Shown piece after piece: positions 35,027 to 45,510 of a stretch of DNA of 64,000 nt. Position 1 is the stretch's first letter, and each line of letters opens with the position of its first letter. Source of the stretch: Allodiplogaster sudhausi (Eukaryota > Nematoda > Chromadorea > Rhabditida > Diplogasteridae); assembly GCA_945643635.1 (NCBI GenBank), contig CALZFC010000006.1:5776001-5840000 (forward strand). Reading direction: 5' to 3'. A model generated the notes under the pieces. That model made no database searches. It had not been told where the DNA came from and saw only the letters and a program-made list of their open reading frames with translations. Made by a program: the position numbers and the translations under genes.

Positions 35027-36030
35027 CAGTCCCGCCCAGGATCTTGGTACCAAGGAGGGATCGGATGCATCGGAGGGATCCAAATGCATCTTCGTTAATA
35101 ACTAATGTTCAAGAGAAAATAAAAATATTGTAAATGGTACATTAGGTTGCTTATAGAGAGCGGATGCTACTGTTAAAAAATCGATAATTTCTTATCGTTT
35201 GATAAGAAGTTATCAGTTTTTGGTTATAAAAAATTTCATTTTTAAATATTTTTCAAAAAAATTTTCCTGTACCATTATTTTGTCTCTACGCACATCCCCA
35301 AATAATAAAATATGAGATTTTATCATTGTTAGCTGAAATCGCTAAAGGAGACCTTATCACACTTGTTCATGTTATGTGAAGATTCGCCTTACGATGGCGA
35401 ATCTAAATATGAAAACTGTTTTCAAAACAAAGCATCCGTTTAAAAGAAATTTGTGATTGAGTGTATTAAAGCTCCAAGAGATGGGATTTGTAGTTCGTAT
35501 TACGTGCGTTCAGTGAATTCATGAAATACAGCATGCTAAAATACGGTCCACTGTTTTATTACACGCGGATCCTTTGGATTGCACAGAAGTTGTTTTCTTT
35601 TTTTCCGCAATCCAATTTTCCTGTTTATTTGCGTATTTTATTTCTCTATTTGCTTTTCTCTTCTAGTTTCGACCGATGACGACTCGCGCTTGCTGCCGCT
35701 GCTTTGGATGCCGCGCCGACTACATCGAAGTCGCTTAACCGCCTGCAGAACTGCGATTAGATCAGTCTTCTTTCATTTGTTTTTTGTCACGCTTATTTCG
35801 GTGTGTGGCTTGTGGGGTGTTATTTCTAGAGCACCGCGCGTGACGATGGGAAGTTGACGCTGCCTTTACTCCTGCTACTTTCGACTGCGCTCTAAGGCTC
35901 ATGCGAGGATCATCCTTCACATATGGTTTTCGTTCGTGCGACTCTTTCGTTTTATAAACTTGCAGCATTCATTACAACCTTTCTTATAAATAGTTTTGTT
36001 GAAACTTTATTGCTTTCTTATGATGAACAG
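35027..36030 (+). repeat. Left terminal inverted repeat of the two-gene transposon
   Basis: It pairs with 39,628-40,639. Near the tip there are two GGAGGGATC repeats and a GATGCATC palindrome, possible transposase sites. A 92-codon open frame (35,579-35,857) recurs in the other arm (39,815-40,087, minus) with a 6-base difference. It may be an artefact of arm symmetry. Confidence 0.85.
36006..36011 (-). terminator. Poly(A) signal of the transposase gene
   Basis: AATAAA on the minus strand, about 190 bp past the stop codon and inside the inner end of the left inverted repeat. It is the counterpart of the signal at 39,652-39,657. Confidence 0.5.
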
Positions 36031-36196
36031 TAACGCAAAAGATAGTTCCACAATACCGTAAAAAAGAGTAGATGACGAATGATGACTAATTGTCAAATAG
36101 TTCAAATTATTTAAGACGATCCTATTGTTCATCTAAAACAGGAATAATAAAAAAAGGGAGCATAGCATATACATTTCTGGTTTTCTACTTAAATTC

Positions 36197-37284
36197 TCAC
36201 TTTCCTTCCATGAAGTTGCCTCCCTGTGCCTGGACACATTTCTGCATGGCCGTCTGGACGTGCCGTATGTGCTTCTGGCAGAATTCAGTCGTCAGAGTTG
36301 TCCTCCAGAACTCAAGGATGCCATCGCGGAGTTGGTCCAATGTGTTGGTCTTTCGCTCCTCCCTGACCATGAGTATTATTTTTGTTTCTTTTTCATTTAA
36401 TAAAGAATTAGACATGACAGCAACAAGGAATTTCATCTCTGACTTGAGAAAGCGCTTCAGATCGGCCCAAACGAGTTCCACGGGATTTAGATCGGGGGAT
36501 TCGGTCGGCCATGGAAACACGTCTACCCCAAGCTCAGCCAGTCTTGCCTTTGTGTAGCGACTGGTGTGCTTGGGGTCGTTGTCCATCTGTAGCCGGCAGC
36601 AACCGCCGTAGTGCTTGTCACGGAAGGGGATGAAGACTTGTTCGACAATCCGGCAAAAGAAACGACTATCCATTCGCATCTGAATTTGTGATTTCTTTAA
36701 TTATCTTTGTAAAACCTGTTCTCTTTTTTAACTACCGTAAACAAGGACTATAATTAGATCGTACTCTGCCATCCCATATGTATATCTTAGACGGGCCGCG
36801 CCAAGAGATGCCCGCATAGACATGAAGACGGAGTGGGTACTTCGGGCGAGGGGCAAGCCGGTTGATATCTGCTGAGCTACTCACAAATTTATATCTGCCG
36901 TTATTATCTTGGCAGACTGTGCATTCGTCGCTGAAGAGTACATCAAAGAAAGTCTCTCCATTTGCAAGATTCTGTCTGCACCATTGGAGGCGCTTTGGCT
37001 TGTTTGGAGCCCTTATGTACTGGCAGTACTTGGCTGTCCTGCAACGGAACCCAGCCAGAAGCCGTAAGCGCTTAACGCTGCTCAGCGAGAAGAGCTGTCA
37101 AAGGTCACGTCTCAGCTTCTCCCGCGCTTTCTTTGCAGACAAAGAAGCGTTTTCCATGTAGTACGCAGTCATCTTCTGAGCAATTCATTCTTCGAGTGAG
37201 AGACACAGAGAGAGCGCGAAGGATAGAGAGAGAGAGAGAGATAGAGAGAGAGAGAAACTGAAGGAGAGTTAGCTGAAGGGAGAA

Positions 37285-37321
<37 letters not shown>

Positions 37322-37601
37322 GAGAGACCACGAAACGAACCTTGAGTGCACGATTCCTGAATAGAGCGAATTTGCTCCGTCGTGAGCAGGGGGCACGTCG
37401 CCTGCCCTTGAATATCTTAACAAAGCGGCGGACAGTCTTATATGCGACGTTGTCGCCCTCCAGAATGAGCTGCTTCCGAATCTGACTGGCATTCATGCCC
37501 TCCGCACCATACAGGTAGACGACGCGTTGGAAGAGAGGGTGCATTGTCGCCTGTATAATGGAAGGATATGGAGGAGAAGCTTTCGTAGGGGATGCGCCCA
37601 T
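36197..37601 (-). CDS. Tc1-like DD34E transposase, three exons, one in-frame TGA
   Basis: Exon 1 (37,601-37,341) is the helix-turn-helix DNA-binding part (MNASQIRKQLILEGDNVAYK, then a basic GRRRA). Exon 2 (37,175-36,765) carries the first catalytic Asp (LFSDEC) and HVYAGISWRGPSKIYIWDG. Exon 3 (36,679-36,197) carries the second Asp (MDNDPKHTS) and the Glu (SPDLNPVELVW), exactly 34 residues apart. Joins are phase 0 at AAG|GTTCGT...CTCAG and AGA|GTACGA...TTCAG. Total about 384 codons, slightly long for Tc1. A TGA at 37,100-37,098 interrupts exon 2 near residue 113; it may be a real lesion or a base error. A ~35-codon insert after ADLKRFL (up to VREERKT) is unlike relatives and could be an unspliced short intron ending GGTCAG. 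Intron 1 is filled with CT on this strand. Confidence 0.8.
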
Positions 37602-37796
37602 TTTCCCGCGTAAATCGTCCGCTCACCAACTGAGTCACGTGCTCGAAGCAGTCACGTGCTCGAAGCTTGAGAGAGAGAGAGAGATGCACACGGGGAGAGA
37701 GGTAGAGAAGGAAGAAGTGGAATGGTTTCATTCTTTCGCTGTTATTCATCACCCCTAATTTGCTCACCGAATTTAACCCTTTACTACCTACAGTGA
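37602..37796. promoter_or_regulatory. Shared divergent promoter region of the two-gene transposon
   Basis: 195 bp between the start codons of the transposase (minus) and BEN-like (plus) genes. It contains a duplicated CACGTGCTCGAAGC (around 37,635 and 37,652) and a short GA tract (37,670-37,683). Position and repeat suggest joint control; no core promoter motif can be named. Confidence 0.45.
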
Positions 37797-37948
37797 ATGA
37801 GTCGTTTCGCTTTGTTTGTATTCTCTGATAAGGAGAACGGCCTTCCGCAGTTCGCCGTCATCCCGGTCAGCAGCTTTAAGCGCACTGTCAAGGCAGGAGG
37901 CGAAAATTTGGTGAGACCATTCAGTTACGATTGATATTGATAGAAGCG

Positions 37949-38010
<62 letters not shown>

Positions 38011-39542
38011 GGCGAGATAGAAAGAAAGAGAGAGAGAGAGAGGGAGAGAGGAAATGGCCTTCCCATATTTCGAAGTTTTCCGAGCGCTAATAGGTCGTTT
38101 ACGAGGACGGCCAAGAGTACACAGGAAAGGTACACGTTGTCGGAAGCAAGGCATATTGTGAGAAAGAGAGCAAGAAGATCGGAAAGCCGCTGCAGAAGTC
38201 ACTGACTCCCTCTTTCTCTACAATTGCTACTAAGGCCGCAGGCAATGCACAGAAGAAGAAGCCTCGCCGTCCTAATTTGTAACTTTATCTTGCTTTCATT
38301 TATTGCATATTATTCTCCATTATCACTACTTCTGTTGTTGCTACAGCATGACACCCGTCGTGGGTCGGTCGGTGCTCTCCGAAAGTGAGGAGGATGAGGA
38401 CGATGAGCATGCTCTGCTGAGCCAGTCTCCTCCTCGGATCCACCGTGCACCATCTGCGCATAGGCCCCCTGCAATTCTTGCATCAGCTGATAGCCGCCCC
38501 GCCACGATTGCTGACATCCGCGAGATGTTCGCTGCGCACGAAGAGAAAACTAAGCAGTTGCTCACAGAGCACAAGCGAGAGGTTACACTCGAATAAAAGA
38601 ATAATAAGAATGTAGAATAAGAACTGTTGCGAATAGTAAAAAAGAATAAAAAGTCAGAAACATCTTAATAGTGTTGGCATGAAGGTCGTGGCGGCCGTGA
38701 GGGACACGATGAGATTCCTCGTGGTAGAGGTTGGTTCAACCAGAAGGACTGCACAGGCATTGTTGGAGAGGGTGGAGAAGAGCCCTGCTTCCATGGAAAA
38801 GGCCATCGAAAACTTGCCACAGATCTCCACGAAGAGTTAGAAAAAATTTTCAATCGTTTAATATCGAAAAAGGAAATAAATAGAAAAATAATTAGATTTA
38901 AAAAAAATTAATAAAATAATTAGATGTCACTATCCAGACACTTTTGTTCAATCCTTCAGGGAGAAACTTCAACTTTATCTCAATCGAGGAAGTTGCAATG
39001 CTTCGGGAGAACTACCCGAAGCCCACCTCGTTCTGTCGACAGTTAGAGTCCCAGCTCTATGCCGGAGACGACGATCGTCATGAGCCAATACAAAAGCGAA
39101 TGGATATTCGCAAGCAACAATTCTTGAAGGAGGTGGGCTGAAGTAGTAAAGAATCATTTATTATCAGAATGATTTCGAGCAAAAAATCTAGTTTTAGATG
39201 CTAGAGGCCTATTTTCCGACGTCTTCGAAGGATCAGTCGGAAGCTCAATGGGGACTAGCGAAGAAAGTTATCAACAACTACGCTGAAAAACAAAAGAAGA
39301 AGGAGACGGGAGAGGAAGCAACCAGAAGCCCTCTCACTGCTGCTTCGCAGGAGCGTAGAAACTCTGTTCCATTCCGTCGACAGCGCATCCACTCTGAACG
39401 CGCTGAGGAGGATTTCATGGCTGAAAATCAGGGCAGGCACTTGGATGAAGAAGGAGATGAGAATGAACCCCCAACGCACAACTACTATGCAAATGACACT
39501 GATAATAACAGCTCTTTTAATATCTTCGATGATATCGAATAG
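37797..39542 (+). CDS. BEN-domain-like protein carried by the Tc1-like transposon, six exons
   Basis: Exons 37,797-37,910, 38,094-38,278, 38,347-38,581, 38,658-38,835, 38,960-39,132 and 39,198-39,542 join in phases 0, 2, 0, 1, 0, giving about 409 residues without a stop. The N-terminal part (FALFVFSDKENGLPQFAVIP, then YEDGQEYTGKVHVVGSKAYC) resembles the small domain that opens many invertebrate BEN proteins. An acidic SESEEDEDDE segment and a coiled-coil-like region (KTKQLLTEHKRE; TAQALLERVEKS) follow. Next comes a helical block (RQLESQLYAGDD, QQFLKEMLEAYFP, AKKVINNYAEK) that fits the BEN DNA-binding fold, then a Lys/Glu-rich and acidic tail ending FDDIE. BEN proteins bind DNA and chromatin. 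A role in transposition or in silencing the host response is a guess. The 3-4 donor (GAG|GTTACA) is weak. A poly(A) signal lies 110 bp past the stop. Confidence 0.7.
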
Positions 39543-39627
39543 TTAGCTTGAATCCTCTTGTTTTTTCTAATGCCTCCTTTTTTTCCTTTCTCACCCAACC
39601 ATTAACCAATCGTTTAGTGTTTTAAAG

Positions 39628-40639
39628 TGTTGATGTTCATCTTATGAAAGAAATAAAGTTTCACTTGTTGCAACAAAACTATTTATAAGAAAGGTTGTAA
39701 TGAATGCTGCAAGTTTATAAAACGAAAGAGTCGCACGAACGAAAACCATATGTGTAGGATGATCCTCGCATGAGCCTTCGAGCGCAGTCGAAAGTAGCAG
39801 GAGTAAAGGCAGCGTCAACTTCCCATCGTCACGCGCGGTGCTCTAGAAATAACACCCCACAAGCCACACACCGAAATAAGCGTGACAAAAAACAAATGAA
39901 AGAAGACTGATCTAATCGCAGTTCTGCAGGCGGTTAAGCGACTGCGATGTAGTCGGCGCGGCATCCAAAGCAGCGGCAGCGAGTCGTCATCGGTCGAAAC
40001 TAGAAGAGAAAAGCAAATAGAGAAATAAAATACGCAAATAAACAGGAAAATTGGATTGCGGAAAAAAAGAAAACAACTTCTGTGCAATCCAAAGGATCCG
40101 CGTGTAATAAAACAGTGGACCGTATTTTAGCATGCTGTATTTCATGAATTCACTGAACGCACGTAACACGAACTACAAATCCCATCTCTTGCAGCTTTAA
40201 TACACTCAATCACAAATTTCTTTTAAACGGATGCTTTGTTTTGACAACAGTTTTCATATTTAGATTCGCCATCGTAAGGCGAATCTTCACATAACATGAA
40301 CAAGGGTGATAAGGTCTCCTTTAGCGATTTCAGCTAACAATGATAAAATCTCATATTTTATTATTTGGGGATGTGCGTAGAGACAAAATAATGGTACAGG
40401 AAAAATTTCTTTGAAAAATATTAAAAATGAAATTTTTTATAACCAAAAACTGATAACTTCTTATCAAATGATAAGAAATTATCGATTTTTTAACAGTAGG
40501 ATCCGCTCTCTATAAGCAACCTAATGTACCATTTAAAATATTTTTATTTTCTCTTGAACATTAGTTATTAACGAAGATGCATTTGGATCCCTCCGATGCA
40601 TCCGATCCCTCGTTGGTACCAAGATCCTGGGCGGGACTG
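39628..40639 (-). repeat. Right terminal inverted repeat of the two-gene transposon
   Basis: Inverted partner of 35,027-36,030. A few substitutions and small indels separate the arms, for example an extra CACTTGTTG-type segment near 39,662-39,670. Confidence 0.85.
39652..39657 (+). terminator. Poly(A) signal of the BEN-like gene
   Basis: AATAAA, 110 bp past the TAG stop, within the inner end of the right inverted repeat; mirrors the transposase signal in the other arm. Confidence 0.6.
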
Positions 40640-41016
40640 TATGTGATGCATCGGTTGCATTCATGATGAAATGAGAGAGAGATAAAGAAAAAGAGTGGGA
40701 GAGAGAACGCGATAGAGAGAGAAACAGAGACAGAGAGAAAAGCGAGAGAGAGAGAGAGAGAGAGAGACAGCCATTCATAAACAGGGCTTAATTTTTAACC
40801 TTTTTTTTCGAGAAGTTGTACCCCAATTATCGCTGGCAAATCAAAGCAATTGCTTTTAAAACGTGCAACGTGCGAAATACCACCGGAACGTTGAAGATTT
40901 AAATGATCTCAACTGAAAATTTTTTTGCTTAAACTCATCCGAAAATTAATCAGCAATTTATTAATCAGTTATATTCAGTAAGTGATCAAAGATTAGAGCA
41001 GTCTCGTGGGCAACGC

Positions 41017-41384
41017 CAGAGGTGACCGGCCCCGGCCCCCGGGGCCGAACACGGGGGCCGGGGGCCGTGGATAATTGAATGAAGTTCACCGCCCAGTTGA
41101 ACAACATGAGCCAATTTATGATGAAAAGTGCCCCGATTAATTTCGTATACGTTTCAGATGTTCGAATTTTCTCAATTTTGAATGAATTTTTCCTCCTACG
41201 CAGAATTTTTTTAGAAAAATTTTAAGATTTGGGGCCGGGGCCTCCTTCGGGGCCGACCCCGGGGGCCGGGGGCCGGAGCCGACCTCGGGGGCCGGGGCCG
41301 ACCTCGGGGGCCGGGGCCGAACACGGGGGCCGGGGCCTGCCCTGGGGGTCGGGGACGGATATTTTCGGCCCCCGGCCACCCCTA
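41017..41384. mobile_element. hAT-type MITE, longer allele of the 17,054 insertion
   Basis: Same insertion site as 17,054-17,170: GGCAACGC on the left, a mutated AGAACCGC on the right. Ends CAGAGGTGACCGG and CCGGCCACCCCTA. The middle keeps about 180 bp of AT-rich sequence plus repeated GGGGGCCGGGGCCGA units. No coding capacity. Confidence 0.75.
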
Positions 41385-41639
41385 AGAACCGCGTCCCATG
41401 CAGTGCTGGTGGATGGGGAGAATGGTCTCGGCCGACTTCTCCTCCGTGGAAGAAGTAAAGCTCGAGCCTGAAGTTGACGTTGCCTCGTTTGCATTCATGA
41501 AGAGAAATAAAGAGACAGAGAAAAAGAGACAAAGAGACAAAGAGAGAGAGAAAGAGACAGAGACATACAGAGAGAGATCGCTAGAGAGCGAGGGAGAGAG
41601 AGAGAGAAGAGAGAAGAGAGAGAGAGAGGGAGGCGATTC

Positions 41640-42999
41640 ATAGGCAAGGTTTTTTTTTTGCTTTAGTATTATTATTTCGGGATGGCAAACACGTCTTTTC
41701 GAGGTTACTATTTGCATTGGGTCTTTCCAATCAGCATTTATCTAGCAAGTGCATGAATAACAACAGCTATTCTACTGCTCATGAGAACACCGTTCAAGAT
41801 GCTTGTCTTTCGACATTTTTAAGCAAAGAAAATGGAGATAATTTTAAATTACTGTAAATTATTACTATTAATAGATGGCGAGCAACTTATAATTGGAATT
41901 TGTACTTTAATTTTAGGAGCAGATAAGAAGAACTTTCTTCGGCTCGTCCGCTCTATCGATATCAACTTGAGCTTCCAGTCCGAATGAGCAGGAGCAGCAA
42001 GATGATGAAAATAGATATTTAAATTTTAAAAATATTATATTTCTACGGATTAATTATTTCTTTATTGTTATTATAATCATACAAATAGAATTCTTGAATG
42101 CGCCAACGTCTACAACCATTGATGAAAGCGAAATTTGCAAACAATGATCAAGACAAACAATCATCGATCTGATATTTGCAAACAATGATCAAGACAAACA
42201 ATCATCGATCTGATATTTGCAAACAATGATCAAGATCAGTGATCAGAGGAGTCACTTGGCGTCCCTTGCAGTCCAGGTGTCTCCAGTGTAAAATGGCCGA
42301 AGCCGATCTCGCCCAGCCGAGCCAAAGTAGACGATGCCTCGGTTGTACATCCATGGATGAATGCGAAAATAGAGAGAGAGAGACAGAGAGTCCTACCGAG
42401 TGTGATACAGCTTTTTATTACCTTTTTTCATTTGGCAATTCTCCCCCTTTAACAATCGGTTCCATGCCATAACAATAGCTTTTATGACGCAGGCAACGTA
42501 AGAAAACTTGCGGGCCGTGCAAAATGAAAGTGATCTCCCTATTTTCGGTTTTTTTTTAACATTTATATTTTGGTTAAACCCGGTGGTTTTTATACCGCAT
42601 GTAATAATCATTAATTGATCGCATATTAGTTATTTTCAAATGCAAATCAATTCCTTTGTCATGATTGGATTGTGTTAATGACCGCATCCGAGGAGGACGT
42701 TCAGCAGATCTAGAAGTAGTCGATGTTACATTCATGATGAGATGAGAGAGAGTGGTAGAGATAGAAAAAAATAGAAAGGAGTGGAGAGAGAGATAGAGGG
42801 ATGGAGAGAGAGCTTGAGAGAGATAGTGAGAGAGAGAGAGAAATAGAAAGGGGGAGAGAGAAATAGATGGTGGGAGAGAGAGCGTGTGTGTGAGAGAGGT
42901 AGAGAAAAATAGAATGGGGGAGAGAGAGAAATAGAGGGTGGGAGAGAAAGCTTGAGAGAGAGTGGGAGAGAGAGTGTGAGAGAGAGATAAAGAGTGAGT

Positions 43000-43034
<35 letters not shown>

Positions 43035-43560
43035 AGGGGATTCATAGGCAAGACCTTTTTGCAGCTTTATTATTGCATGCAATTTCACAGTATCGTACGG
43101 TAATCGTAGCTATCGTTTTTATCACGTTTGCAACCAACAAAAACCACCGGAACGTTGCTGATTTTTTTCTGTTCTTTTTAAATAATTTTTAAATTTAAAA
43201 TCGTTCGTTTTTATCACAGAAAATAATCAATAATTCATCCATCGGATATTATCAATCAATGATCAAAGAGTGGAGTCACTTACAAGGGAATGGTCTATCC
43301 ATAGGATTGCAACGGAATGTGGTTTCCTGAAAGCTAAAGTCCTAAAATATAAGAAAAAGTGAAAGAATTTTTGCCCATTCGGCCTCATAACCATAAATAA
43401 ATCGATAAAAATCTACCTCCCGGTAAGGAAGTCAAACGTTGTCTGCAATATATTTAATATACGAATGTGATGAAAGGATAATATTATCGTAATCGCGACC
43501 AAGTAGTCTTTAAAAGTAATCGAATATGAAACGCTTCTTATTGTACAGGAGAACGTAATA
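41640..43560 (+). repeat. Array units and AT-rich blocks of duplication copy B
   Basis: Parallels 17,430-17,603 joined to 19,283-20,925 of copy A. It contains the empty site for the fold-back element (CATTTTTAAGCAAAG at about 41,815) and for the CR1 element (CTTATTGTACAGGAG at about 43,540), the 42-bp tandem repeat and a GA field (42,740-43,030). No gene seen. Confidence 0.75.
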
Positions 43561-43613
43561 TGCTTATGTTGGTAGAAGATTTTGGGTTTTTTTATGTTTG
43601 GCGAAGACATTCT

Positions 43614-44575
43614 TCACAGACATCGTACGCTGCTGACATCGGCGATTTCTCCGTTCTCGTCAAGGACGGCAGGCACAAATCCTACGCTGCAGCGCAGCTT
43701 CATTGTTGTTGTCGTCACTCCATTCAGCTGAAAAGTTAACAAGCTTTACGAGGCTGTCCAGAGATGCAAAAAAACTACCGTAATCCTCAACCAAAGAGAC
43801 AACAAACGAGAGACACAGACAGTGAACTGCGGTAGATTTTTTAATCTCCATTGAGATCATCTTTAAAATAAAGCTCGGTTCATGATTTTCTTCTAATCCT
43901 TATTTTTTTTAATCTTTTTTTTAGACGAGTTTCTCATTGTTTACATACAACGTACCGTATACGTTATGGGGCTTCAGCTCGTGCAGACAAATTCGCAGTA
44001 GTTGAAAGCGGCCGAGGTGGTGAAGGTGCCCGGCGGCTGGCCGAGAGGAATAATGCATCGATTGTCGCAGAGGGCCTTATCCGCGCATGTCAACTACAAG
44101 AAGTATACATTCATATGCGTCCATTTCTTCGATACAGCCCTTATCACTAAATCTTTTAAGACAAATAAAAATCAACATCCAGAAAGATTCCTGACACGTT
44201 CAGCGAAATCGAACGTTCCACCGGTTCCACCGTCGCATATAAGGAATTCACTTGTAAATCGAAAGTTGCCTGCCTGAAGAAGGAAACAGGAGCAAGATTT
44301 CAATGTTCAAATATAATTTTTGCTTAAATATGCAATAATAATATGGCATTATTATGTATGGTTGTGTCAGCTTATTAAACAAAATTAACTAACGTCCTCG
44401 CCCAGGACGCGTACATTCGGCGCTATTCGGGTAGATCGCAACGAAGTACACCTTAACGCAGAAGAGCGAAAGGCTATGCCCAAACATGATGGATTTCTCA
44501 TGATAGACAAGTTATTCATGTTCAGAATGGATTTATGATACAATTATCCAAAGAGCATGTGTTTTTTCTCCTTAA
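43614..44575 (-). pseudogene. Broken 3' part of the cysteine-rich gene (exons 7-10), copy B, first block
   Basis: Exon 10 (43,727-43,614) and exon 8 (44,273-44,196) keep their length. Exon 9 (44,093-43,956) has TGA where the intact copy reads GGT (ACG AGC TGA AGC). Exon 7 (about 44,396-44,500) has lost bases near CGTACATTCGGCG relative to 25.83-25.94 kb. A TTAA element sits just upstream. Upstream of that, part of exon 6 (about 45,430-45,510) runs directly into a piece of another exon 9. Confidence 0.65.
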
Positions 44576-45071
44576 AGGAGGGCGATCACCGAAAAGTCAT
44601 TGACGATAAATGAACCATCTTAGTTATTTTCGAATAGTCTGGGGCATGCAGAAAAAAAAATACGTATATGAAAATGTACAAGAAAGTTCCATATTCAAGT
44701 ATAATGAACTTTAAAATGCAAATTTTGAATGAATTTGTGATTGGTGTGCCAGGGAAAAAGCAGAACCCCTCGGTAGAATCCCAACTTCACGGCCACGTAC
44801 CCATCGCGGGCAAATAAAATTACAAGGATTTGAAGAAATTGTTATGGTGAATGCTTTATAACCTTTTGGTTCATTTGTTTTAGAAAATGTTTTTATAAAT
44901 TCTTGTTAAGCAAAACATTATCAAATAGGTATAACAGCAATAACAACCCGCTTCAAAAAACACACGCACATTCCTAGTCTACCGTACATTTTTGAGTAAT
45001 TAAACGGACTTCCGTTCGAAGTATTTGTACGTTTGAACGCACATTACTGTATTTTCGGTGATCGCCCTTCT
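44576..45071. mobile_element. TTAA-flanked MITE with inverted ends
   Basis: A 496-bp element starts AGGAGGGCGATCACCGAAAA and ends TTTTCGGTGATCGCCCTTCT, with TTAA at 44,572-44,575 and 45,072-45,075. The paralogous sequences at 26,030-26,045 and 46,106-46,121 read ACCTTAAACAACTGCG with one TTAA. It is a second TTAA family, distinct in its inner sequence from the AGGAG(A/G)(T/C)CATAAGGG family. Related ends occur at 2,588 and 50,212. Confidence 0.85.
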
Positions 45072-45510
45072 TTAAACAACTGCGTCAAACGTAAGAAAAT
45101 GAAAAATTAGACTAAAGGTCTCCTCACATTCATTCGTGGTAACAGGAAATATGAAAACATTGATTCTACGATTTTACCTATCGTTAGGAATGGACAATAG
45201 TTTGTTGTTTTAAATTTCGGGACCAAATTTTGGTCATTACTATAAAAAATAATTTTTTTTTTAAATTGACGTCGTGTTATATGTACATATGCGCATGTTC
45301 GCAACTTTGAGATTGCCTCTCTTAAATAATCCTTATGCGCTTATAGTGAGCACCTTTTTCAACACTCCGAAATTCGATATAAATATTATTCTAATATAGG
45401 ACGCATACTTAGAGTTGTTGCAATTCTTAACTATTAAAATGCGCTAACAACGTTTCCACAGCTCGTTGTAACTGATTCGAAGGATCCTTCACTGCATGGA
45501 AGAGGCGAGC

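Larger units (their letters stand above)
35027..40639. mobile_element. 5.6-kb two-gene Tc1-like DNA transposon with ~1-kb inverted repeats and TA target duplication
   Basis: The ends are CAGTCCCGCCCAGGATC and its complement, flanked by TA (35,025-35,026 and 40,640-40,641). Array paralogues read GAAGTAGATGATGCATCGG or GAAGAAGATGATGC at the join, consistent with one TA before insertion. The arms (about 35,027-36,030 and 39,628-40,639) are nearly identical in their outer ~960 bp. Inside lie a minus-strand transposase gene (36,197-37,601) and a plus-strand BEN-like gene (37,797-39,542), transcribed away from each other. Each ends close to a poly(A) signal in its arm. Both first introns contain (GA)n tracts. 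Tc1/mariner elements are normally ~1.3-2 kb with one gene, so size, arms and cargo are unusual. Confidence 0.85.

Noticed and set aside
35579..35857. 92-codon hydrophobic frame in the left inverted repeat, repeated in the right
   Set aside because: Its occurrence in both arms follows from arm symmetry, and a 6-base difference is the only variation. There is no domain, no splice context and no start-site evidence.
36862..37161. Plus-strand 99-codon frame
   Set aside because: Antisense to exon 2 of the transposase, which carries the first catalytic Asp on the minus strand.
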